From Candidatus Rokuibacteriota bacterium (lineage in GTDB: Bacteria; Methylomirabilota; Methylomirabilia; Rokubacteriales; CSP1-6): a stretch of DNA of 14,352 nucleotides. The notes under the pieces are model-generated. The model had not been told where the DNA came from. It saw nothing but the letters and a program-made list of their open reading frames with translations, and made no database searches. How positions within the stretch are numbered: position 1 is the first letter of the stretch; each line of letters opens with the position of its first letter. Position numbers and translations under genes: made by a program. Of the stretch, positions 7,643 to 14,352 are shown piece after piece. The stretch lies in contig QHSM01000327.1 in the NCBI GenBank assembly GCA_003221595.1, positions 1-14,352 on the forward strand. Reading direction: 5' to 3'.

Positions 7643-7661
7643 GGGGCGCGGGTCGCGCCCC
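7643..7661 (-). promoter_or_regulatory. Perfect 8-bp GC hairpin between livF and the MetE-like gene
   Basis: GGGGCGCG (7643-7650) and CGCGCCCC (7654-7661) form a perfect 8-base-pair stem with a three-base loop, 9 bases after the livF stop and 10 bases before the GGAGG of the next gene. There is no T-run on the downstream side, so read-through is likely. It could be a weak terminator, a 3'-end stability element or an RNase-processing site that sets enzyme against transporter levels. Confidence 0.45.
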
Positions 7662-7670
7662 CTCGTGGGG

Positions 7671-8411
7671 CTATTGTAGCGGGCTCCGCGAGGGCGGAGT
7701 AGGTCGAGGCGCGCCGCCGATGATCCGCGTCACGGTCGCGTCCCGCCAGGCGTCGTCCGGCGGGCCGCCAAAGACGATCTCGCCGCGCTCGATGACGTAG
7801 AGCCGCGTCGTGTACTCCGGCACGTGGTGGATGTTGGACTCGGCGATCAGGATGGCGCGGCCGAGCTTCGTGATCGCCGCGACGCCGGCGCTGACGGCGG
7901 GAATGATGGCGGGCGCGAGCCCTTCGAACGGCTCGTCGAGCAGCAGCATCTCAGGGTCGAGCGCCAGCGTGCGCGCGATCGAGAGCATCTTGCGCTCGCC
8001 GCCGCTCATCTCCGGGCCCTTGCGGGCGCGATACCGGTGAAGGACCGGGAACACGCTGTAGGCGAGGTCGATGCGCTCGGCCGCGGGCCGCCCCCCGGGC
8101 CGCGTCCAGGTCGCGATCTCGATGTTCTCCGCGACGGTGAGATCCGGGAAGATCCCCGAGTCCTCCGGCGCCCAGCCGAGTCCGAGCCGGGCGATCTCGT
8201 GGGTGCGGCGGCCGTGAATTGGCTTTCCCCGGAACTCGACGCGGCCGGCGGCCGGACGAAGGGAGCCCATGATCGTCCGGAGGGTCGTGGTCTTGCCCGA
8301 TCCGTTGCGGCCCACCAGGCAGACGACTTCGCGGGCGCCGACCTCGAGCGACACCCGACGGAGGATGTGGCTCGTGTGAATGAACACGTCGAGGTCGGCG
8401 AGGGTGAGCAT
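7671..8411 (-). CDS. livF: Liv-type ABC importer ATPase LivF (importer 2), altered H-loop
   Basis: Cytoplasmic ATPase of 246 residues. Walker A is GRNGSGKT (34-41), the LivF-type WAPEDSGIFPDLTVAENI follows (80-97), the signature is MSGGERK (135-141), and Walker B is MLLLDE (155-160). At the H-loop, where most ABC proteins have His and LivF usually has Gln (VEQ), this protein has AESN (190-193), with Ser192. The C-terminal tail after IIGG is Pro/Arg-rich (APRPTPPSRSPLQ) and looks disordered. The ATG at 8411 lies 7 bases after the livG stop without a visible Shine-Dalgarno sequence, so translation probably depends on coupling. With the LivG next to it, it would form the ATPase heterodimer of importer 2. 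Its signature is canonical while its H-loop is not, which suggests one weakened ATP site in the pair. Confidence 0.93.
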   Translation of the reverse strand: MLTLADLDVFIHTSHILRRVSLEVGAREVVCLVGRNGSGKTTTLRTIMGSLRPAAGRVEFRGKPIHGRRTHEIARLGLGWAPEDSGIFPDLTVAENIEIATWTRPGGRPAAERIDLAYSVFPVLHRYRARKGPEMSGGERKMLSIARTLALDPEMLLLDEPFEGLAPAIIPAVSAGVAAITKLGRAILIAESNIHHVPEYTTRLYVIERGEIVFGGPPDDAWRDATVTRIIGGAPRPTPPSRSPLQ

Positions 8412-8418
8412 CGGGCGC

Positions 8419-9173
<755 letters not shown>

Positions 9174-9177
<4 letters not shown>

Positions 9178-10130
9178 GCGCGTTCGGCCGGAGCCGGCCG
9201 GCGGCGGGTCACGAGCCCGGCCAGCCCTTCCGGCGCGATGATGACGATGAGCGCGAGGATCGCGCCGAAGACCAGACGCCAGTAGGGGACGACCGACATC
9301 ACCCAGTTCTGCAGATAGATGAACACGAACGCGCCGACCACGGGACCGAAGAAGCTCGCGAACCCGCCGAGCAGCGTCATGAACACGAGGCTCCCGGAAT
9401 GCGTCCAGTAGGCGAGGGTCGGGTCGACGTTGCCGGTGGGCGGCCCGAGCAGCGCGCCGCCGACGGCGGCGTAGACCGCCGAGATGACGAAGGCGAGGAA
9501 GCGATAGCGGGTGACGCCGATGCCGAGCGTCTCGGCCTTGGCGGGATTGTCGCGGATCGTCTTGAGGCACAGGCCGAACGGTGAGCAGACGATGCGCCAC
9601 ATGACGAGCGTGGCCAGCCCGAGGACCGCCATCGAGTAGTAGTAGTAGGGGCCCGTGAGGTAGTCGATCTTCGGCATCGCGTCGAAGGCGTGCCCCAGGA
9701 GCGATGGGCGCAGGAACGGGGTGCCCTCATCGCCGCCGGTCAGCCGGTAGAACTTCAGCACGAACGTGTAGAACACCATCCCGAAGGCGAGCGTGAGCAT
9801 CCCGAAGTAGATCTTCACGTAGCGGACGCAGAGCGCGGCCACCGGCGCCGCCACCAGCGCGCCGAGCACCGCGGCCGACAACAAGATAACCTCCAGCGAG
9901 CGGATCGTCGTGCGGCTGGTGATGAACGCACCGGTGTAGGCGCCGATGCCGACGAACAGCGCGTGGCCGAACGACACCAGGCCCGTGTAGCCGAACAGGA
10001 GGTTCAGGCCGAGCAGGACGACCGCGTAGGCCATGAAGGGCAGCATGAGCAGGACGTGATAGGTGCCGCCGACGAGCGGTGCCACCGCCATCGCCGCCGT
10101 CGCCGCGGCCAGGCCGAGCCCCCGCTTCAC
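9174..10130 (-). CDS. livM: Liv-type ABC importer permease LivM (importer 2)
   Basis: Inner-membrane permease of 318 residues. The GTG at 10130 overlaps the livH stop in GTGA (10127-10130); the frame is open further upstream, but that part is an out-of-frame reading of livH. Family marks in order: GYTGLVSFGHALFVGIGAY, CVRYVKIYFGMLTLAFGMV, LTGGDEGTPF, the coupling loop SPFGLCLKTIRDNPAKAE, and VFMTLLGGFASFFGPVVGA. A YYYYS run follows GP in the middle, encoded by a short GTA repeat on the plus strand; it is ordinary coding sequence. The C-terminus is basic (TRRRPAPAERA). It forms the channel with LivH. The family call is secure; the sequence differs clearly from LivM of importer 1, so the two importers are not a recent duplication. 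Confidence 0.94.
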
Positions 10131-11014
10131 GCCGCCGCCCCGCCGAAGAGGCCGCGCGGCCGCAGCACGAGGACCACGATCACGATGAGGTAGATCAGCA
10201 GCATCTCGAGCTCGGGATAGACCGAGATCGCGATCGAGCGGAGGACGCCGACGGCGAGCGCGCCCACGAAGGCGCCGCGCATGGAGCCGAGGCCCCCGAT
10301 CACGACCACCGCAAAGGCCTCGACGATCAGCTCGATCCCCATCTCGCTCATCGCCGCGGTGGCGGGAATCACGAGCGCCCCGCCCAGGGTGCCGAGCGCG
10401 GTCCCGAGCGTGAAGACCTTCGCGTACACGCGCCGCATGTCGACGCCGAGCGCCTCGGCCATCTCGCGGTTGTCGGCGGCGGCCCGCATGATGCGGCCGA
10501 ACGCGGTACGGGTGAGCAGCCAGCCGATCGCGAGGGCGATGACGAGGCTCGCCGCGATGACGATCAAGTTGTAGACCGGCACGGTGGCCCCGAGCAGCTG
10601 GAGCTGGCCGTACGTCAGGTAGAGTCCGGAGGTGGAGCGGGGCGAGGTGCCCCAGATCATCCGGATCGCGTCCTCCATCATGAGGACGACGGCGAAGGTC
10701 AGCAGCAGCTGGAACGTCTCGTCGCGATCGTAGACGAAGCGGAGGAGACCGCGCTCGACGACCACGCCGACCGCGCCGACGGCCAGGCCCGCGAGCGCCA
10801 GCGGCACGACGAACAGCGCGGGGGGCCCGCCGGCGCTCGCGTACCAGCCGACCGCGGAGACGCCGGCGTACGCCCCCAGCGCGTAGAACGAGCCGCACGC
10901 GAGGTTGAAGATCTTCTGCACGCCGAAGACCACCTGCAGACCGGCGGCCACCAGGAACAGGATGCTCGCGTGGAAGACGCCGCTCGCCAGGACGCTGACG
11001 ACGTGCGCGGTCAG
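10127..11014 (-). CDS. livH: Liv-type ABC importer permease LivH (importer 2), probable CTG start
   Basis: Inner-membrane permease partner of LivM. The first standard start codon in frame is the GTG at 10951, giving 274 residues but cutting the first membrane helix. The frame stays open upstream to a TGA at 11068, and the translated stretch (LTAHVVSVLASGV, then FHASILFLVAAGL) aligns with the N-terminus of LivH of importer 1 (LTAQVFTGLVLGG onwards). No ATG, GTG or TTG occurs in frame between that TGA and 10951, but a CTG at 11014 lies one base after the TAG of the binding-protein gene, with GGAAGA upstream. I use the CTG, giving 295 residues, a normal LivH length. Later marks are NLACGSFYALGAY, IMRAAADNREMAEALGVDMR, VVVIGGLGSMRGA and VLRPRGLFGG. 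The family call is secure; the start is the uncertain part. Confidence 0.85.
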   Translation of the reverse strand: MTAHVVSVLASGVFHASILFLVAAGLQVVFGVQKIFNLACGSFYALGAYAGVSAVGWYASAGGPPALFVVPLALAGLAVGAVGVVVERGLLRFVYDRDETFQLLLTFAVVLMMEDAIRMIWGTSPRSTSGLYLTYGQLQLLGATVPVYNLIVIAASLVIALAIGWLLTRTAFGRIMRAAADNREMAEALGVDMRRVYAKVFTLGTALGTLGGALVIPATAAMSEMGIELIVEAFAVVVIGGLGSMRGAFVGALAVGVLRSIAISVYPELEMLLIYLIVIVVLVLRPRGLFGGAAA

Positions 11015-11015
11015 G

Positions 11016-12305
11016 CTAGATCTTCCAGCCGCTGATCCAGTCGAACAGCTTCGCCCCGGCCGGCTTCATCGCCTGCCGCGTGGACACGACCTCGACCGGG
11101 CTGATGGTCACGAAGTCGTAGCTGTTCTTGTGCGTCGTCATGCCCTGATAGAAGCTGCACATCTGGACGTGGTCCTCGCGCCAGCTCCGCCGGCCGGAGA
11201 GCGACTCGATCTCGATCCCCTCGAGCGCCTTGACGACCTGCGCCTTCTCGGGCCAGCGCTTGGCGGCGCCGGCGGCCTTCTCGACCGCGGCCTTGTAGGA
11301 CTCGGCGTTGAAGTACGCGTGGTCGCACTCGTACGGCGGGTACTCGTTGTGCTTCGCCTTGTATTCGCGGACGAATTGTTTGAGCAGCGCGCTGCCCTTG
11401 GGATCGTCGAAGTACATCGTGTTGTAGCCGAGGAGCAGCCCCTCCGGCGTGAACTCCTTCTTCAGCGAATCGTGCACGCCGCCCGCCGTCGTGAAGACGC
11501 CCTTCATGGTCTTGAACAGGCCGACCGCCGCGGCCTGCTTCATGATGATCGTCGCGTCGCCGGACCAGAACGAGCACATCAAGAGGTCGGCCTTCGACTG
11601 CTGGATGGCCGCGATGTGCGAGGTGAAATCGGTCACGCCGAGCTTGGGGAAGAGCTCGAGCACGAATTTCACGTCCGGCAGGTAGCGCTTGAGGACCGCC
11701 TGGTAGGACTCCCAGCAGTCGTGGCCGTACGAGTAGTCGTTGCCGATGCCCGCCACCGTCTTGATGCCCTTGAAGTACTTCGGCGTGAGGATGCCCGCGA
11801 CGATCGCCTCGACCTCGTTGTCGACGCTCTTGAAGGCCCACTTGGGGTTCGGCATCGTCTCTTCCACGCCCTTCTGGGTCGTGCCGTCCCACGAGAGCCA
11901 GGGGGTGCCGAGATCCTCGGCCACCGGACCGAGGGCGAGGGTGACGCCGGTGGAGATGCCGCCCAGCACCACCTCGACCTGATCCTGCAGCACCAGCTTG
12001 CGATAGCGCTCCACGGTGTCCTTCGGGTTCGACTCCTCCTCGACGACGAGCTGCACGGGCCGCCCGAGGATGCCGCCGGCCTTGTTGACGCGCTCCGCCC
12101 ACCATTCGGTGGCGCGGAGCCCCGCGGCGCCCACCGGCGCCGCGATACCGGCCCGGATCGCGAGGACGCCGATCTTCACCGGCGCGCCGCCCTGCGCGAA
12201 CGCCGGCCCGGCGCCGAGGCGCGCCGCCGCGGCGCCGACCCCGGCGCCCACGAGCGTGAGGAACTGTCGTCGCGAGGGCTGGTGGTCCTGGTCGAGAAGC
12301 GTCAT
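11016..12305 (-). CDS. Liv-type ABC importer substrate-binding protein with Tat signal (importer 2)
   Basis: Extracytoplasmic type 1 binding protein of 429 residues. The N-terminus has a twin-arginine signal: SRRQFL (11-16, Arg12-Arg13), a hydrophobic stretch (LVGAGVGAAAARLGAGP), and a likely signal peptidase site after AFA (35-37). The mature protein begins with VKIGVLA and continues through ILGRPVQLVVEEESNPKDTV, GGISTGVTLALGPVAEDLG, an inter-lobe region with GNDYSYG, and CDHAYFNAESYKAAVEKA near the C-terminus, all typical of LivK-like proteins. The ATG at 12305 is preceded by AGGAG at a good distance. Tat export means the protein folds before crossing the membrane, which is common for this family in GC-rich bacteria. 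It lies between the upstream MetE-like gene (41-base gap) and livH (adjacent). Its ligand sets the importer's specificity but cannot be read from sequence alone. Confidence 0.94.
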   Translation of the reverse strand: MTLLDQDHQPSRRQFLTLVGAGVGAAAARLGAGPAFAQGGAPVKIGVLAIRAGIAAPVGAAGLRATEWWAERVNKAGGILGRPVQLVVEEESNPKDTVERYRKLVLQDQVEVVLGGISTGVTLALGPVAEDLGTPWLSWDGTTQKGVEETMPNPKWAFKSVDNEVEAIVAGILTPKYFKGIKTVAGIGNDYSYGHDCWESYQAVLKRYLPDVKFVLELFPKLGVTDFTSHIAAIQQSKADLLMCSFWSGDATIIMKQAAAVGLFKTMKGVFTTAGGVHDSLKKEFTPEGLLLGYNTMYFDDPKGSALLKQFVREYKAKHNEYPPYECDHAYFNAESYKAAVEKAAGAAKRWPEKAQVVKALEGIEIESLSGRRSWREDHVQMCSFYQGMTTHKNSYDFVTISPVEVVSTRQAMKPAGAKLFDWISGWKI

Positions 12306-12346
12306 CGTGAGGCTCCTGGTGTCATGACGATGGCGACAGGGTTCGT

Positions 12347-13384
12347 CTAGGCCAGTCCGAGCTGTCGGCGCGCGAGCCGGGTGCCGGCGACGAGCCGCTT
12401 GAGCTTCTCGGACGCGACCCAGCGGGGTACCGGGAAGAAGCCGCAGTCGGGCACGGCCGAGAGGCGCTCGACGGGAATGAACTTCGCGCAGAGCGCGAGC
12501 CGCTCGGCCACGTCTTCCGGGCTTTCCATGTAGAACGACTTGACGTCGACGACGCCGCAGGCCACGTCGCGGTCGACGCCGATCTCCTTCCAGTGCTCGA
12601 TCTCCGCCATCTCGCGGTTGGCGTACTCGAACACGAACTGCTGGCACCGGGCGTCGAGCAGGGCGGGGAACAGCCAGCGGTACGATCGCTTGCCGCGCGG
12701 GCGCGACAGCAGGTTGCCGAAGCACACGTGGTAGGCGATCCGCGCGCGCACGCCGTCGACGCAGGCGTTGAACATCTTCACGTACTCGTCGATCTGCCCC
12801 GGCACGATCGCCGCCGACGGCTCGTCGAGCTGGATGTAATCCGCGCCGGCCGCCACGAGCGCCTTCAGCTCGGCGTTGATGGCGGGAACGAAGTCCCAGC
12901 AGAGCGCGAGCCGGTCGTTGCCGTACACGTCGCCGGGCCGGAGCTGAACGTGGATCGAGAGCGTGACGGGGCCGGGGCAGGTCGCCTTGACCGGCCGGTC
13001 GGTCTGGGTCTTCAAAAACCGGAACTCCTCGACGACGCCGAGCCCGCTCGGCACCTTGATGCGCTGGCGCGGCCGGTAACGCGGCGTCGAATCGTAGGCG
13101 TAGAGCCCGGTCTTGCGGAGCGGCTCGACCGGGTCGAGGCCGTCCATCTTCTCGTAGAACGTCTGCACGAAGAAGAAGCGGCGCATCTCGCCGTCACAGA
13201 CGATGTCGACTCCCGCGCGCTCCTGGTCGCGGATGGCGAGCTGCGTGGCGTCGTCGAACGTCTCCTTCACGTCGGTCTGGCCGTACTCGCCCGCCTTGAT
13301 CTTGTCGAGGGCGGTCCAGAACCAGCCGGGGAAGCCGTGGCTTCCCATCACGTGCGTCGGGATCGGCGGAAGTGCTCCGGTCAC
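12347..13384 (-). CDS. Stand-alone MetE C-terminal-domain protein 2 (zinc methyl/alkyl transferase-like)
   Basis: Paralog of the MetE-like protein at the other end of the operon, also exactly 345 residues and alignable along its whole length. Zinc ligands are His219 and Cys221 (YHVCFGN), Glu253 (FEYANRE) and Cys314 (PDCGF); IQLDEPS (184-190) is kept. The N-terminal loop reads VMGSHGFPGWF. The section after CDGEMRR (63-69) is FFFVQTFYEKMDGL, where the paralog has LDGYVDSYYAIIKGI, so substrate pockets probably differ. The GTG at 13384 has no Shine-Dalgarno sequence, and a candidate -10 just upstream would give a leaderless or very short-leader message. It is the first gene of the leftward operon, ahead of the binding protein. 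It could transfer a methyl or alkyl group from the imported compound, or from a corrinoid or folate, to a thiol such as homocysteine. The reaction is inferred only at superfamily level. Confidence 0.88.
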   Translation of the reverse strand: MTGALPPIPTHVMGSHGFPGWFWTALDKIKAGEYGQTDVKETFDDATQLAIRDQERAGVDIVCDGEMRRFFFVQTFYEKMDGLDPVEPLRKTGLYAYDSTPRYRPRQRIKVPSGLGVVEEFRFLKTQTDRPVKATCPGPVTLSIHVQLRPGDVYGNDRLALCWDFVPAINAELKALVAAGADYIQLDEPSAAIVPGQIDEYVKMFNACVDGVRARIAYHVCFGNLLSRPRGKRSYRWLFPALLDARCQQFVFEYANREMAEIEHWKEIGVDRDVACGVVDVKSFYMESPEDVAERLALCAKFIPVERLSAVPDCGFFPVPRWVASEKLKRLVAGTRLARRQLGLA

Positions 13385-13464
13385 GCGCCGTTCTTATCAG
13401 AGGGACCGGCGCTTGGCAATGGCGGGGGCCGCCCGGGGCGCGCGTTATGATAGGAATACTCGAT
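13385..13464. promoter_or_regulatory. Divergent promoter region for the MetE-importer operon and the second MBL-fold gene
   Basis: This 80-base gap separates two divergent genes. Leftwards, TTGCCA (13419-13414) and GATAAG (13398-13393), 15 bases apart, make a candidate promoter ending next to the GTG at 13384. Rightwards, TATGAT (13446-13451) matches the -10 consensus at five of six positions but has no good -35. A weak AGGA (13452-13455) lies 9 bases before the ATG at 13465. TATCA (13395-13399) and TGATA (13448-13452) form a spaced inverted repeat covering both -10 boxes, and TTGGCAA overlaps its own complement, so a shared regulator is possible. None of this is strong. Confidence 0.35.
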
Positions 13465-14352
13465 ATGCACGTGCGTTTCTGGGGTACGCGTGGCTCGATC
13501 GCCGCGCCCGGGCCGGCGACCGCCCGCTATGGCGGCAACACGTCCTGTGTCGAGGTCCGCGCCTCCGACGGCACGGTGATCATCCTCGACTGCGGCACCG
13601 GCGCGCGCGAGCTCGGGCTGCATCTCGCGCAGACGATGCCGCAGCCCATGCGCCTGCACCTCTTCATCGGCCACACCCACTGGGACCACATCCAGGGCTT
13701 CCCCTTCTTCGTCCCGGCCTTCCTGCCAGGCTCGGAGCTGAACATCTACGCGCCGTTCGGCTTCCAGCGCGGCCTCGAGGAAGCGATGGCGGGACAGATG
13801 GAGTACTCGTACTTCCCGGTGAAGATGCGCGACCTGCGCTCGCGGATCCACTTCACCGAGCTGGACGAGGGCTTCTTCCGCGTGGGCAACGTGCTGGTCG
13901 AGACGCAGTTCATGAATCACACCGCGCCCACCGTCGCGTACCGCATGACCGGCGACGGCGCCACCGTCGTGTACGCGACCGACCACGAGCCGTTCTGGAA
14001 CGCCTCGGGCCGGGTGTCCCAGCATCCGGGCGACGAGCGCCACATCACCTTTCTGCGCGGCGCGAATCTAGTGGTCCACGACGCGCAGTACACCGGCGAC
14101 GAGTACCGCGACAAGGTCGGCTGGGGCCACAGCAGCATCGAGTACGCCGTCGACGTCGCGCTCGCCGCCGGCGTGGAGCGCCTCGTGCTGTTTCATCACG
14201 ACCCGGGGCACGACGACGACATGATGGAAACGATGGAGGCGATGGCGCGCGCGCACGTCGGCCGCCAGGGCCAGGCGCTCGACGTCCTCGCCGCCCGCGA
14301 GGGGATGGAGCTCTCGGTCGTGGGCAGCGGCATCACCCCCGCCGTCGGCGAG
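13465..14352 (+). CDS. MBL-fold protein, phosphoribosyl cyclic phosphodiesterase-like (3' end outside window)
   Basis: The frame opens at the ATG at 13465 and stays open to the last base, giving 296 residues with no stop. It starts MHVRFWGTRGSIAAPGP and continues YGGNTSCVEV, the typical opening of the COG1235 (PhnP-like) branch of the MBL fold. The metal motif HTHWDH is at 70-75, with His152 (NHTAP), Asp173 (ATDHE) and His244/His245 (LFHHDP) completing the expected ligand set; DAQYTGDEY (206-214) and WGHSS (220-224) are also usual for this branch. No signal peptide is seen, so it is cytosolic. The MBL domain appears nearly complete at AAREGMELSVVG, so anything beyond the window would be the tail or an added domain. 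Homologs cleave cyclic phosphodiesters; whether this one acts on a nucleotide, a signal or another ester is unknown. It is divergent from the MetE-importer operon. Confidence 0.9.
   Translation, partial: MHVRFWGTRGSIAAPGPATARYGGNTSCVEVRASDGTVIILDCGTGARELGLHLAQTMPQPMRLHLFIGHTHWDHIQGFPFFVPAFLPGSELNIYAPFGFQRGLEEAMAGQMEYSYFPVKMRDLRSRIHFTELDEGFFRVGNVLVETQFMNHTAPTVAYRMTGDGATVVYATDHEPFWNASGRVSQHPGDERHITFLRGANLVVHDAQYTGDEYRDKVGWGHSSIEYAVDVALAAGVERLVLFHHDPGHDDDMMETMEAMARAHVGRQGQALDVLAAREGMELSVVGSGITPAVGE

Noticed and set aside
6567..7679. Open frame (about 370 codons) on the plus strand opposite the MetE-like gene
   Set aside because: No recognisable motifs; the minus strand encodes a complete zinc site. 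It is a third-position GC artefact.
9632..9652. Short GTA repeat on the plus strand
   Set aside because: It encodes a YYYY run inside LivM2 between two family segments; too short to count as a functional repeat.
10905..12350. Long open frame (about 480 codons) on the plus strand opposite the binding-protein gene
   Set aside because: Antisense shadow of a gene with a Tat signal, a ribosome-binding site and family motifs; the composition is low-complexity Arg/Leu/Asp.

Overview
The window is a gene-dense, very GC-rich stretch of bacterial DNA with 16 protein genes, two of them cut by the window edges. There is almost no non-coding DNA and no stretch over 100 bases without a gene. GTG starts and 4-base stop/start overlaps are common. 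Two different branched-chain-amino-acid-type (Liv/HAAT) ABC importers lie side by side, together with stand-alone MetE-like methyltransferases, metallo-beta-lactamase (MBL) fold hydrolases and an acyl-CoA dehydrogenase-fold enzyme. This content fits a soil or subsurface bacterium of the Candidatus Rokubacteria/Methylomirabilota type or a GC-rich proteobacterium. The lineage is an inference; no rRNA or other marker gene is present.

Region A (1-5054) encodes the first importer, split over both strands. The 3' end of a substrate-binding protein, livH, livM and an acyl-CoA dehydrogenase-like gene run rightwards. The two ATPase genes (livG then livF) run leftwards towards them, and the last plus-strand gene and livF share a CTAG where their stop codons overlap. 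Together these genes make one complete importer (binding protein, two permeases, two ATPases). The dehydrogenase-fold enzyme probably acts on the imported acid or its thioester, but it lacks the usual catalytic glutamate.

Region B (5055-6105) holds an MBL-fold hydrolase divergent from livG across a 64-base promoter region, then a 30-base convergent gap with a GC-rich hairpin.

Region C (6106-13384) is one long leftward operon. In transcription order it is: MetE-like protein 2, Tat-exported substrate-binding protein, livH, livM, livG, livF, MetE-like protein 1, glycine-rich lipoprotein. The two MetE-like proteins are each 345 residues, keep all four zinc-ligand positions and bracket a complete importer. 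This suggests uptake of a compound that is then handled by zinc-dependent methyl or alkyl transfer to a thiol. The ATPase pair looks asymmetric, with one degenerate ATP site. The livH gene has no standard start codon where its first membrane segment begins.

Region D (13385-14352) is an 80-base divergent promoter region followed by a second MBL-fold protein, of the phosphoribosyl cyclic phosphodiesterase-like type, which runs off the end of the window.

The most interesting candidate for a new system is the MetE-importer-MetE-lipoprotein operon. No transposon, CRISPR array, tRNA, rRNA or integration site was seen.
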